A stretch of 64,000 nucleotides of DNA, taken from Plantago major (Eukaryota; Streptophyta; Magnoliopsida; Lamiales; Plantaginaceae). The notes beneath the pieces were generated by a model. It worked only from the letters and a program-made list of their open reading frames with translations. It ran no database searches and had not been told where the DNA came from. The translations under genes were made by a program, and so were the position numbers. The stretch covers positions 64,865,354 to 64,929,353 of the forward strand of contig CM048841.1 in the NCBI GenBank assembly GCA_026545765.1, given 5' to 3'. Below, one piece after another: positions 44,561 to 57,680 of this stretch. The stretch's first letter is position 1. Every line of letters begins with the position of its first letter.

Positions 44561-46202
44561 TGTTGGTCCAGATAACGGCAAAGTAAAAGACTAGAGGGGG
44601 GCTGAATAGTCTTTTAAAACTTTTGTCGATAAAAACTATATCTCAGATATCTGTGTAGATATCTGATACTTAGATTCAGAGCGTGGAAGACTTAAGATAG
44701 ATAAGTGCAGAAACAGTTGAAGTGTGTGTGTGTTCTTTGAAATGTAAGTCTGAAAAGTAAATAACACGGCAAGTATAGTGGTATCGGAGGTGGCGTAATC
44801 CTCCAACTAATCCACTTGGTCTTCCAAAGACCTAGAATTCACTAGAATAGATAATTGAGGTCACCTTACAAAATCCTATTCTAAGATTCCTTAAACAAAT
44901 GGTTCCCAACCAAATGTTCCCCTGAGTTGTTCCCGGCTTTCACCAAGTACTTCTGCTCGAAACCTTTTTGAGCTATTCCCTAGCTTCCCAAGCTAAGTAC
45001 TTCCTGTGCTCAATAACCTTGGAGTTATTCCTTAGTTTCTCAAACTAAGTACTTCCTGTACTCCACGCCAGTGATGGTGTTGGTTTTGGTTTAAGTTGTC
45101 AGATGAGCTTCTTTAATAACTTTTCAGTTAATCAGATAGCTCTGTGAATCAAGTATACTTAATATACTTTGCAATGTATGGTATCTTGTTCTTTTTACTA
45201 ACCCAAGTCTATGATAATTGTTCAAGAGAATGAATCTCAGATACTTGATCTTTCGATTCAACTCTTTCACAAATAGCAGTGCTTGTTTAGGATCAGGACA
45301 CTTAGAACTTTAGTACTACTTAAGATCGAGCTTTGGTCGCAATGTAAGCTTTGAGGATAAGTAGTTTGCTTGAGAGAATATGTTCGTAAATGTTGTTCAA
45401 GAAGTTACGTGTCTCTAAGGATCGTGTCTTTCAAGCGATCTAAGTGTTGATATTTATAGATGAATTTGAATGCCGTTGAATAGTATCCGTTGAAGCTTAA
45501 ATCAAATTCAAACTATTGATATCTGTGTATAATCTATGTGAGTTTGTCTTCTTCTTCAGAAGGTACCGTTGCTTTTGTTCAGACATCTATGTCCGTGCAT
45601 TAAATGCATTGTACTATACTTTTTGTCCTGTAGTGCCAACGGAACTATGCTTTGTATTAGAGACTTAACTTTATCAGTTTTCTCTGAGTTTTAGCACATC
45701 CTTACCTTTAACTTCAGATACCACTTTTATTGAAACAACTTTGTTTGCAATATATATTTCTTTATCAGAAATGTGGTTTAAAGCTCAAGGTATCTGAGTG
45801 TAGATATCTATGGACACTTTCCTTGTTTTCCAGATGGACCTCTTGACTTCTCAGATATCTCTTGTGACATGATTTGTTTAGCAATCATTCGCGTCTTCAA
45901 GAAATCTGGCCAAGGTATCTGCAAAACTATTTCAGTAATCTTGTGCAGTTTCTTCAAATCTTCAATGTCGCTGAACTTGTTCTGCTTAGATGTCTTCTTC
46001 TTGGTCTTCTCTTCATAAAATAAAAATTACATTTTGAGACCTAACATCCTATACAAGATTAGCTAGACTATCATACTTAGTGGGTTTCCTCTTTTACAAT
46101 GTTCAAGTGAACCAAGAGTACTAATCACCTTTCTGAGACTAAGATAAGTCATCATGTTGCTGATCAAAATCTAAACAGATATTTCTAACAAAATATCTAA
46201 CA
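44561..46202 (-). repeat. 3' LTR of copy 2, complete, 1,642 bp
   Basis: In plus orientation it runs TGTTGGTCC...TATCTAACA, the exact reverse of the copy-1 LTR ends. It is followed at 46203 by aatttccccc, the complement of the polypurine tract. It keeps the tandem repeat and TATA box. Confidence 0.95.
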
Positions 46203-46590
46203 AATTTCCCCCTTTTTGATCAGTCAACGATGACTATCTGACCTATTACAAATCTGGATGAGTGAACAATCCAACACTTAATCATTTCTTAAGATTTTTC
46301 AATTCATTCAATTAAGTGCAGAAAGTAAACATCAACCAAATCACAAGGTGTGATCTTTGCTGACAAGTTATCTTTTATAGAATACTATCTGAGAGTAAGT
46401 TCTTCAGATAAGTTACAAAGAAAGATTACAGATAACTTCAATACATAAAACAAGTTTAGCTCAGTCAGCAAAAATACAACAAAAAAATAGTAAATTAGGA
46501 CAACAGGAGTAGCCAAGCTCCAAGTAAACATCCTAATAGACTAGTCTTCAAGTCTTCAACTCTTCAAGTCTTCAACAGTAGTTCTATGGA

Positions 46591-49500
46591 TCAGTCTGCA
46601 AATTTCCTATCTCCAAACCTTTTGATGTCATCAGAATAATCATAGAGAAGTGTTCTGACGAGCATCTCAGTGTCTCTGGCAAATCCACAGACCTCTTTGT
46701 AGGTTTTGGTAGGATTTTCTTGACAAAATGTTTGACCAGATACTTTCCCCACTTCCGTGCATGCTCTATTCTGATATCTGAAAGCTTGAAGTATTCGTAG
46801 ATAATCCTCAGATATCTGACGTCACCCTTGTATTGATCTTCAGTTAGATAGAACGACTCATAGGGTTCCACAGCGAGTCTTGCTCTTGTGCCTATTCCTG
46901 TGATATTCAGAATTCTGTGCACATCATCTGGCTTTCCATATGGACATTCATCAGAGAGGTCCTTTCTCATGGCTTCAGTGTTTTCTTGACAACTTCAAAA
47001 TCCAACCAGGCTTTTATGTGATTGGTGTTGATCAAGGTTGGCTTATCTTTTCTCCATGCCATAAGTTGTTTATGGATTGGTTCTGGAAATCTTGAATTTA
47101 CCAGTAGATGCTTAAGTTCCAGAATCCAATAGCCATTTTTCTGATTAATGCACTGAGCGATGAGGAATCATTGTCATTCTTCACATACTCTATTTTAGCT
47201 TCTTCTGGCCTGAGTGGAAGTTGACTTTGTCTTTGCTCAGCTCTCAGTCTGTTCCTTCTCTGTCTTGAATTCTCTTTGGGGTTGTTGCTTGAAGAACCAC
47301 CCTGGATAGACTTGGTATTTCCAGAGGGTGTTTTAGCTGCTAGGGGCTTTGCAGCTATGGGCTCAGTTAGGCTTTCAATTTTTCTTTTTCTGTGAAGAGG
47401 AGCTTCATCTTTATCAGTTTCCTCATCATCATCAAGATTAAATCTTGTGAGAGTTTTACAGCCTTCTTCATTGCCCAGGGACTTGATTTGGCCTTCTTCT
47501 TTTTCTTCAGAAGATTCATTAATCCCTTTAACCTGTCTTCTCCTTGGAGCCTTGGTACTCCTTGGAGGTTTCTGTGCCAAGGCCCTTGTTATCATTGTAA
47601 TTCCTTCAGTAGGTTTCTGGGAAGCAGCTACTATTTGCAAAGCAGCTTGGCTTGAGGAGGGTTCATTGATTCTGAGGGGTGGCTGGGAAGTTTTCATGTT
47701 TCTTCTTCCTCTCTGAGCACTTTGACTCAGATTTCTTCTTGTTTTCTTCTCCTTCTTCCCATTCCCCCTGACTTTGAGGTCCAGATTTGTATACTCTTTC
47801 CCCCTTAGTCATTGTTGGCTGACTCAGTCTCATAAAAGAAACTGAGAGAGAGTCAAAATGCCCTTGTAAATAATTGTAGGCAGTGACCAACTTCTGAAGT
47901 TCGGCTTTGAGCTCCTGATTTTGCTTGATAAGTCCATTGTCCTTATCAGTGAGCTCTGCCAATGGGCTTAGGATGGCATCTGCTTTTCGGTGATCTAACT
48001 TGCCTCTTGGAAAGCTTTTTCAGCTAAAGACGCATCATCGTCCCTTATCATTCCCAGATCTTTCTGAGCAATGACTATGCTAGTTGTTCTCAGAGTGACG
48101 AGCTCAGTGAACTTTTTCATTTCAGAGGGGACGGAGGCAATTACTTCCTTGTTCTGTGAAGACATCTCCTTTTTCAGATGAGCCAGTACTTGGTATCTGT
48201 TCATGTATTCATGGGAGTGGACATTTGGCAGTTTGCTGAAAGTTTCAGGAGCAACCAGTTTCCTTTTCAAGTGTAAAACCGCTAGATGTTCATTGCGGTG
48301 CTCTGCCAAAGTCTTGTCTTCTTCATCATCTGAGTAATCAGCCCAGTGATCTTCATCCTCTTGGACATTCTCATCGATTGTGTCGAGTCCAAAGAACCAT
48401 CTCGTAGATTTGGTTTCTTCCTTTTTGGGAGGAGGATGGTACTTCTTTTGAAGATGATGCGACCTTAGCATCATGCTTAATTTGAATACTTCTTGATGTC
48501 GAGTTCTTTGGTGATGGCATTTACAAAGATCCCGTAGCTCTTTAACCTCGAGTAAGCAATCATCTCTTGCAGATATTGATCTTGTAGTTGGTCAAGCTTG
48601 TCTCTGGATTTAGCAATCTGGTCTTCCATTGAAGATGGGTATTGTTCTTCTTCCAACAGGTTATGCGAGTTGAGCGATTCTAGATTGAGTATTCAACAAT
48701 TTACGGCGATTTCCTCGAATCCTCAACTACTTGTTCAAGAATAACCTTTTGTTGGGAAGATGGATGAGTTGACTTTTGAGGAGATGGAAGCGGAGATTTC
48801 GTGCTTTCCTCTCGGTTTGCTTTTCAGGATTGAGGCATGATTTCTTTGTGAAATTCCTCCGGTCCACAGTGCGAGGCATCATCATCATCCTTTTATGCAT
48901 GTCATCCTTTTGGTGATGGTTAGTGGGAGGTTCATTGAAGTCGTTTTCGTTTATCTCTTCCTCCTCATAATCTTGGATACAAGATTGATCACTTGAGAAT
49001 AGTGATCTTACGCCCATTAACCTCTTCTTGTTGGAAGGTATAAATTGCGATGCAGGCGTAATGGCTTGAATGCCATCTGTAATCTTGTCGACCATCTGCT
49101 GTTCAAAGGCTTGTATCAAGCATCGCCACTTCTCGGAGAAATCCTTATGCAATAGAGTTATGGCGTATCTTTGTTCGGTAGGAACATTGCATGGATATCG
49201 TTTCAAGTCAAGAGCTCGTGCTCAAATGCGGTTGATCTATGATTCTCAATATTTCGAGAGATCGAGCACCTTAACCTTTGCCATTTCTTGAAGCATTGAA
49301 TATGCTTTGGCGGGTTTGAGCTTTGAAGAAGGAAGTAGGTCCCTTTTCTCATCATTGGGAGCTGCTTTGCACTCGTTTGAGCTCGAAAGAAAGAGTTTTG
49401 AGTGAGCTTCAAAACTTTTGTAGATATCTGAGTAGAAGTGTAGTTTAGTTTAGAGTTACCGAGTAAGTACTTTGCTCGAGACTTGTGCTACTGAGACAAT

Positions 49501-52157
49501 TGGTGTCTCAGATATCTTGTTGTGAGGTGGAGACTTGTAAGTCTGGTCCTCATCAACCTTTCTTTCTTGAACCTGAGAATTAAGATTAATACAATACTTA
49601 GGAAATTATTTGAAAGAATTTGTGCAAAAGTGCTTTAATGAGTTCTAAGTTTTGGACTTACTTCCTCAATAGGAAGCTCAGAGTCATTTTCTCAGAAACT
49701 TTCTCAGTTTCTGGTATTCTTTCATGTGATGTTGCCTTGGGAGCTTCATCAATTTCCATTGATGCAGGGGATGTCGCAACTTTTTCCCTTTGCATTTCTA
49801 CTTCTGAATGAGCCTGTAAGTAGAAAGTATTGAATATTTTAGATGAAGTTTAAGATAACCCATGATGAAGTATACTTATCACTGATTTTTCATGTACCTT
49901 CATACTAGAAGGCTCAATGATGTGTTCTTCAGAAACCTTGTCGGTCTCTGGGTTCATCTCTGGCATTTCTGCCTTATCTTCCTCTTTCTCAGTTGGAGAC
50001 TGTTAGAAACATTTACTTTAAATGATTAAGCACATAGACAAATGACTGAAAAGGGTTATCTTAAGAATAAATTATCACCTGTGGTACAGGCTCAGATTTC
50101 TTAAGAGGCGAGGTTGGGGTAACCTCCTACACAGTTTCTGAGGCAAGCTTTCCAGCTTCCTCTTGTTTCTGTGTTTCTAACTCAGCCTGTAATAAATAAT
50201 TTTTATATAAGTAACAAGATATACAAGCATAAAAATTTTCACAATGTAGGAGTTAAACCATTCAGCTACCTGAGCATTGTCAGGCTGATTGGTCTCTGGA
50301 ACTTGTGACCCTTTTATACTTTGGTCTTCTTGTTCCATCTGACTTCTTTGTTTGAAGTTTTAGGTACTTCACAGCTTTCCTGAGTGTGCAACTCAGTTGC
50401 CTCCCCTGGTTGATCATACTGAGTGGATGTCTCAGTTTGATCCCTCTTGTCGAGTTGGGGAACCTGCTCTTTTGCAGGATTTTCTTCAGCGTGTTGTAAT
50501 GCTGGTAATTCGAAATGGAGTTCATTTACCATTTCATCAACCACTTGTGGCTGTTGTGGTTGTTGTGTTTGTGGTTGTTGTGGTTATGCAGGCGGAGGAT
50601 CGGTCAGTAGAGTGTTCTTCCAGATTTTTAGATGTGGCATTTCCATCAGCATCTGCCAGCACTAAATTACCACTCATCAGGGCTTCTTGAAGTTGTGCGT
50701 AGAAAACGTTCCCTGATGACGTGTTTGCACCAACAACCTTTGCTATAGGTGCTTGTTGACAACTTTGAGGTGTAGGTTCTTCTTGAAACCTTATCACGAT
50801 TCTTTATTCGATAACCTTAGCCCTCTTTGTTCTTTCTAGGACTTGAGAGATGACTAGTTCATCATCTTCATCGTCAGAGCTCTCATCAGCATTGGGAACT
50901 GATTGGTCCATAACTCTTGCGATTTCTGCAGATGGGGCTTGGTGCTTTTCACCTGTTTTGGCAGCATTAATAAGTTCATCAGCAAGGCATTCTGCATTAG
51001 TCGCAACATTTCTGAACGCACTTTCTCTTGCTGAGTCTACTTGTTGAAGAGTTGATGACTCTTTTGCGGCATTGATGAGTTGATCGCCTTTATCGGTTCA
51101 TCGACAAGGCGCCAGATATCGAGAATCGACAACCTCAATAGGTGTGTCTTGATTTGCCAGACTTCTTTCTTGAAGTTACGGGCTTCTTGGTATGACCTTT
51201 TCTTGAATACCTTTTGGACTTTCTTCTTAGAACCTTTCTGAGACCCAGTAACCTTTTTCATCAAGTTTGTATACTCATATTTGTAGAGTAGGTTACTGTT
51301 GGCTATTTCAGCCGTCTCTCTGAGCTCAATGCCAAGCTTCTCCAGCAAGTAGCATATCTTCAGACCATAGCCTACTGTGGCCTTTGGCTCAGCTAGTCCT
51401 TTGGCGATCTTAGGCTCGAAGCCTTGAATCTTCTTCACAAACTTCATGAAGGCGTACTTTCCCCAGTTAAAAGGGTTTTCCAGCCTTTTGTCTTGTTGAT
51501 TCAGCAAGAACATCATGGTCCATCGTTCTTGGCTTATCTGGTCAGCACCTCCTTGTAGACCATCAAAGCATCTGTGAAGAATGCAAGCCAGTACATCCCA
51601 GTGAACCATCAGATGTCTGGTTCGGATGTCAGCAAGCTTGAACTCAGTGGGTGTATCTGATTTTTCAAGATCACACACGTCACTGTACAATTGTTTAACA
51701 CCTTCAAGGAGATCATCATCCTTGGTGTTTATTTCAAAATCCTTTCCAAGATTTTGAAACTCAAACAACTTCTGAAGTTGTTAAGTCGGAAGGATTTCCT
51801 TTCCTTGGGTGAGGTTTTGTGAACACTATTGCAAGGTGCCTTGAAACACAGAAATTATCACAGGTTGTTGTAGAATTCCAACACATCGGTGATGAAATTC
51901 CACTTGGGCGGATAGAAAACCCTTGATTTGTGCCTTTTCAAGCATGTCAAGAATCGACTTTACGGCTTGGTTCTCTATTCAGACCATGAGGTATTCCTCA
52001 CCAAGGCACCACCCAAATCATTACGTGATTTGAAGTCCAATGGTCGATTAAAATCTCCTACCAGTCGGTTGTTCACAATAACCAACTCTGGTGTTTGCTT
52101 TTCAGCAGTACCAGTGGAGGATTGAGATTTCTGTGTGGAAGAATTCTTTGGGGCCAT
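46591..52157 (-). pseudogene. Copy 2 aORF with five introns
   Basis: It starts MAPKNSSTQKSQSSTG at 52157 and stops at 46591. Segments are the N-terminal domain (51037-51768, including ILHRCFDGLQGGADQ and NWGKYAFMKF), the acidic region (50280-51030), exons between introns (49400-50280), coiled coil and linker (47995-49206), the basic part (47098-47960) and the C-terminal domain (46591-46970, DECPYGKPDDVHRIL). Introns are at 50187-50269, about 50000-50078, 49814-49897, 49573-49661 and about 49395-49475. Scattered indels give frameshifts throughout. The function is unknown; the architecture equals copies 1 and 3. Confidence 0.78.
49573..49661 (-). other. aORF intron 4, copy 2 (absent in copy 1)
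   Basis: The minus strand reads gtaagtcc...attctcag, 89 bp, between GAGGAA and GTTCAAG. It is the same length as in copy 3 (60168-60256). Confidence 0.82.
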
Positions 52158-52960
52158 CTCTTTATATAGTGTAGGGAATTTGGATTGGTGTTTGAAAGAG
52201 ATTTGATTCAGTAATTCTTTGCAGAAAAACTTAATCTTGATTTGCAGAGATTGTAGAAGGTTTGCAGAGAATCAAGAGAAGGTTTTGCTATTTTTGTGTA
52301 AGTCGGAATTTTGGATTAGGCGAAAGTGATTTCTTTTCCCAAAATCCTATATATATAGCAATAGAATCTCAACAGACAAATACATACAAATTGATTTTGT
52401 GTGTACGTATCTGTGATTTGCAAGCAGGCGTGAGCAAAAGCTAGTTCGGCATTAAATGCAAAGTGGGCTTTGTCGGAATTTTTACAGTCCACTATTTACT
52501 GTGAATTAATTTCCACCGTATAGATCAAACGCTTAATTTCATCAAGGGTCACCATTGCTTCTTCAGCAATGATCACAATCAATAAGTGTAATTGTGCCCA
52601 TTTAATGAATTTTGGCTATTAGTTATCTGAATCACGTTTTTGTATGACCAAGAACACTGTTTGCATCTGAATCCGTCTTATACTTAGGATTTTTCCAAGT
52701 TTTTCATCAAGATAGAAATAATGCAAATTTCAAGAGAGTAGTTGACTGCAGATAGTTGTACTATTCTCCTTTGTGTTCCCCGTTTATAGAGTGATTCAGA
52801 TATCTGAGTTCCCGTCTCAGAGATCTTAAGCTATCTTTTTGCTCTTTAGCCTTTTTATACGGATACCGTTCAGTTTCTCTTTTCTCTTCTCTGGATGCCC
52901 GTTCACTACCTCTTCTCTGGATGCCGTTCAGTTCTGAACTTTTCAGGTTCATTGGTAGTT
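52158..52960 (-). promoter_or_regulatory. Copy 2 inter-ORF region with internal TATA-like box
   Basis: It corresponds to 31048-31834 of copy 1. The minus strand has gctatatatatagg at 52346-52359, about 190 bp before the aORF ATG. No ORF is credible here. Confidence 0.4.
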
Positions 52961-54313
52961 CCATTAGTCCAAGACTATGTCTTAAGGCTAAGAATCTACT
53001 TTCTTGTAGTGGCTTAGTGAAGATATCGCAAGTTGGTCTTGATGCCAATCTTGAGTATCTCTATATTGCCTTTTCAACATGGTCTCGATGAAGTGATGTC
53101 TAACATCAATATGCTTTGTTACGGCATGAAATTTAGGATTACGTGTGTCATAATAGCACTTGTGTTGACACAGAAAATGGGAGTTTTCTCTTCATCGAGT
53201 CCATAGTCTTTAAGTTGTTGTTGTATCCACAGAATTTGTGTTGCACAACAACCAGCAATATATTCAGCCTCTGTGGTAGAAGTTGCAATTGAGTTCTGCT
53301 TCTTGCTAAACCACGAGATAAGTCTAGTACCCAGAAACTGACAAGTTCCTGAGGTGCTTTTCCTATCAAGCAGTGATCCAGCATAATCAGCGTCTGTGTA
53401 CCTAGCTAAACTCAATCCGCTTTCTTTAGGATACCACAATCCTACATCTACTGTACCTTTCACATACCTTAATATTTTCATAGCAATGTTGTAGTGTGTT
53501 TGCATCGGATTTGTCTGAAATCTAGCACACACTCCAACGGCGTATTGAATATCAGGTCTACTTGCAGTGAGGTAAAGTAGTGAACCTATCAATTTCCTAT
53601 ACTTATGTTCTTCAACACTCTTATCTGATTCAGTATAGGTCATTTTGGTTCCAATGCTCATAGGTATCTTAGCATTCTTTTCAGAAGGCTTAAGATTGAA
53701 TTTTCTGAGCATATCTTTTGCATACTTTGTTTGACTAATGAATATTCCATCATTGAGTTGCTTGACTTGCAATCCTAGAAAATAATTCATTTCTCCCATC
53801 ATGCTCATCTCAAACTTACTTTTCATGAGATTTGCAAAGTCATTACAAAGTTGCTTGTCCTTTGATCCAAATATGATGTCATCAACATATACTTGAACTA
53901 AGAGTAGTTTTCCATCATGATTTAAGGTAAATAAAGTTTTATCAACTTCACCTTTCTTGAAACCATTTTCCAGAAGGTATTTGGCCAAAGTGTCATACCA
54001 TGCTCTTGGAGCCTGTTTGATCCATCTGAGCTTTACGTAGTTTATAGACCATTCTACTTTCTGAGGAAACTTCAAAGCCAGGTGGTTGCTCAACATAAAC
54101 TTCTTCTGCAAGTTCACCGTTCAAGAATGCACTTTTGACATCCATCTGATAAACTTTAAAATCTTTATGAGCTGCAAAGGCTAGAAAGAGTCTTATTGCA
54201 TCCAATCTGGCAACTGGTGCATATGACTCATCAAAATCTAAGCCTTCAGTCTGGGTAAATCCCTTGGCAACCAATCTTGTTTTGTGTCTGGTTATTTCAC
54301 CAGATTCATTCAT
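52961..54313 (-). pseudogene. Copy 2 RT and RNase H
   Basis: From 54313 leftward: [32 protein letters not shown], then YVDDIIFGS and RNase H (STTEAEYIAG, FCVNTSAI, final LQESRFLALRHSLGL). The usual CDNTSA motif reads CVNTSA, losing a catalytic aspartate. Frameshifts lie near 54000 and 53120. The RT N-terminal part and everything upstream are replaced by the inverted junction at 54.3 kb. Confidence 0.9.
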
Positions 54314-54349
54314 AAAGGAGTTTTGTGTCTGGTTATTTCACCAGATTCA
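54280..54349. other. Head-to-head junction of sirevirus copies 2 and 3
   Basis: A 29-bp direct repeat (54280-54308 and 54321-54349), which is minus-strand RT sequence, brackets 12 bases. Bases 54311-54326 (cataaaggagttttgt) match plus-strand integrase (28528-28543 in copy 1). The order is therefore RT minus, integrase plus, RT minus, integrase plus. Confidence 0.88.
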
Positions 54350-55327
54350 ATCAACCAGTATATAAAGGAGTTTTTTACCTGCAAAGGTATACAACACCAA
54401 CTTTCCTCTGTAAGAACACCTCAACAAAATGGTGTTGCAGAAAAGAAAAACAAAACCCTTAAAGAAGCTGCAAGGACGATGCTAGCTGACACTGAAATAA
54501 GTGAAGTTTATTGGGTTGAAGCTGTAAACACAACCTGCTATACTCAGAACAGATGTTTGATAAACAAACACCATGACAAGACCCCTTATGAAATCTTGGT
54601 TGGTAGACCCCCTAATATCAAACATCTGAGAGTATTTGGTTGTAGATGTTTTGTTCTAAACAATGGAAAAGATTATCTGAAAACATTTCAACCAAAGGCA
54701 GATGAAGGTGTATTTCTTGGTTATTCCACGATTAGCAAAGCCTACAGAATTTACAACAAAAGAACAAAGAAAATTGAAGAATCAGTTCATGTTGTATTAT
54801 ATGAAGGAAGTAAGAAAACACCTCCTAATGATGAACTCTCAGAAAGGTTCAAAGAACTAATGTTGAGGGATTCTGAAGAAGAGTCCTCAGAAAGGAGAAA
54901 CATCATTACGGAAAGTGAGGATGACTCTGACGTAGAAAAGCTTGATATGCCTAGTAACAACAAGATGACTCACAAACATGATGAAGAAATTCCTATGAAA
55001 CTTCCAGAAATGGAAACTGAAGATATTCTTCATGAAGCTATCTCTGGAAACAATCTCTCTGAAAGACATGTTCCATATAGCTCAAACACTGAACAAGTGT
55101 CAGACATTAATTGCCCTTCTAAGGAGCAAAATGTCTTAGATACTGAAAAAGTATCAAATCAAAATCCCAGTGATTCACATTCAAATCATTTGGATATTGA
55201 TCCTACTAGCACCAAACCTATGATGAGATGGATCAAGGATCATCCTGCAAACGATGTGATTGGACCAATTAATCAAGGTGTTAGGACTAGGAGAGCAATA
55301 GCTGAAAATGCTAATTCTCTCTTTTGA
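54345..55327 (+). pseudogene. Copy 3 integrase C-terminal part and linker
   Basis: It starts within the core after the second catalytic aspartate (NQYIKEFFTCKGIQHQ) and keeps NGVAEKKNK with the catalytic glutamate. Then come HLRVFGCRCFV and FLGYSTISKAYRIYN, an acidic linker and a stop at 55325-55327 where copy 1 has tgg. The zinc-binding domain and two aspartates are missing. Confidence 0.9.
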
Positions 55328-56862
55328 TGTTTCATCTCAAATATTGAACCTAAAAATATAGAAGAAGCATTAGGAGACCAAGACTGGATCTCTGCAATGC
55401 AAGAAGAGTTGGATCAATTTGAGAGAAACAAAGTCTGGAAACTAGTTCCATTTGTAGAAGGAATATCTGTGATTGGAACTAAGTGGGTTTTCAGAAACAA
55501 GATGAATGAATCTGGTGAAATAACTAGAAATAAAGCAAGATTGGTTGCCAAGGGATTTACCCAGACTGAGGGCTTAGATTTTGATGAGTCATATGCACCA
55601 GTTGCCAGATTGGATGCAATAAGACTCTTTCTAGCCTTTGCAGCTCATAAAGATTTTAAAGTTTATCAGATGGATGTCAAAAGTGCATTCTTGAACGGTG
55701 AACTTGCAGAAGAAGTTTATGTTGAGCAACCACCTTGCTTTGAAGTTTCCTCAGAAAGTAGAATGGTCTATAAACTACAGAAAGCTCTGTATGGACTGAA
55801 ACAGGCTCCAAGAGCATGGTATGACACCAAATACCTTCTGGAAAGTGGTTTCAAGAAAGGTAAAGTTGATAAAACTTTATTTACCTTAAATCATGATGGG
55901 AAACTATTCTTAGTTCAAGTATATGTTGATGACATCATATTTGGATCTAAGGACAAGCAACTTTGTAATGACTTTGCAAATCTCATGAAAAGTAAGTTTG
56001 AGATGAGCATGATGGGAGAAATGATTTATTTTCTAGGATTGCAAGTCAAGCAACTCAATAATGGAATATTCATTAGTCAAACAAAGTATGCAAAAGATAT
56101 GCTCACAAAATTCAATCTTAAGCCTTCTAAAAAGAATGCTAAGATACCTATGAGCATTGGAACCAAAATGACCTATACTGACTCAGACAAGAGTGTTGAA
56201 GAACATAAGTATAGGAAATTGATAGGTTCACTACTTTACCTCACTGCAAGTAGACCTGATATTCAATACGTTGAGTGTGTGCTAGATTTCGGACAAATCG
56301 ATGCAAACACACTACAACATTGCTATGAAAATATTAAGGTATGTAAAATGTCGATAGATGTAGGATTGTGGTATCCTAAAGAAAGCGGATTGAGTTTAGT
56401 GGTACTCAATTTACCGATTATCTTGGATCAACGCTTGATAGGAAAAGCACCTCAGAACTTGTATGGGTTTACTAGACTTATCTCGTGGTTTAGCAAGAAG
56501 CAAAACTCAATTGCAACTTCTACCACGGAGGTGAATATATTGTCTTTGGTTGTTGTGCAACACAAATTATGTGGATACAAAAACAACTTAAAGACTATGG
56601 ACTCGATGAAGAGAAAACTCCCATTTTCTTTGACAACACAAGTGCTATTGCAATTACACAGAATCCTAAATTTCATGCCAGAACAAAGCATATTGATGTT
56701 AGACATCACTTCATCAGAGACCATGTTGAAAAAGGCAATATAGAGATACTCAAGATTGGCACTGAAGACCAACTTGCAGATATCTTCACTAAGCCACTAC
56801 AAGAAAGTAGATTCTTAGCCTTAAGACATAGTCTTGGACTAATGGAACTACCAATGAACTGA
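55328..56862 (+). pseudogene. Copy 3 RT and RNase H
   Basis: RT runs from 55397 with [28 protein letters not shown] and YVDDIIFGS. The thumb region around 56270-56450 is scrambled by small indels. RNase H resumes at 56569-56862 (ending LQESRFLALRHSLGLMELP); the catalytic-motif region reads [10 protein letters not shown]. It is broken by frameshifts near 56270 and 56560. Confidence 0.9.
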
Positions 56863-56875
56863 AAAAATTCAGAAA

Positions 56876-56957
56876 TCTGGAACGGGCATCCAGAGAAGAG
56901 GTATCTGGAACGGGCATCCAGAGAAGAGGTATCTGGAACGGGCATCCAGAGAAGAGA
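56876..56957 (+). repeat. Tandem repeat between pol and aORF, three units
   Basis: About 28-bp units, each with ggaacgggcatccagagaag. Copy 1 has degenerate single units at 31061-31130. Confidence 0.85.
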
Positions 56958-57680
56958 GAAACTGAACAGGTATCCGAGTAAAAAAGGCTAAAGAGCAAAA
57001 AGACAGCTTAAGATCTCTGTGACGGGAACTCAGATATCTGAATCACTCTATAAACGGGGAACACAAAGGAGAATAGTACAACTATCTGCAGTCAACTACT
57101 CTCTTGAAATTTGCATTATTTCTATCTTGATGAAAAACTTGGAAGAATCCTAAGTATAAGACAGATTCAGATGCAAACAGTGTTCTTGGTCATACAAAAA
57201 CGTGATTCAGATAGCTAATAGCCAAAATTCATTAAATGGGCACAATTACACTTGTTGATTGTGATCATTGCTGAAGAAGCAATGGTGACCCTTGATGAAA
57301 TTAAGCGTTTGATCTATACAGTGGAAATTAATTCACAGTAAATAGTGGACTGTAAAAATTCTGACAAAACCCACTCTGCATTTAATGCCGAACTAGCTTT
57401 TGCTCACGCCTGCTTGCAAGTCACAGATACGTACACACAAAATCAATTTTTATGTATTTGTCTGTTGAGATTCTATTGCTATATATATATAGGATTTTGG
57501 GAAAAGAAATCACTTTCGCCTAATCCAAAATTCCGACTACACAAAAATAGCAAAACCTTCTCTTGATTCTCTGCAAACCTTCTACAATCTCTGCAAATCA
57601 AGATTAAGTTTTTCTGCAAAGAATTACTGAATCAAATCTCTTTCAAACACCAATCCAAATTCCCTACACTATATAAAGAG
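56958..57680 (+). promoter_or_regulatory. Copy 3 inter-ORF region with internal TATA-like box
   Basis: Non-coding. gctatatatatatagg at 57478-57493 is about 190 bp upstream of the aORF ATG (57681). The open frame 57345-57566 is judged chance. Confidence 0.4.

Larger units (their letters stand above)
44561..54313 (-). mobile_element. Sirevirus copy 2, 5'-truncated
   Basis: The order from right to left is RT (partial), RNase H, inter-ORF region, aORF, polypurine tract and complete 3' LTR. Integrase, protease, gag and the 5' LTR are missing. The outer flank is taatc (44556-44560). The copy is closely similar to copy 3 and somewhat less to copy 1. Many one-base differences and small indels break its frames. 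Confidence 0.93.
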
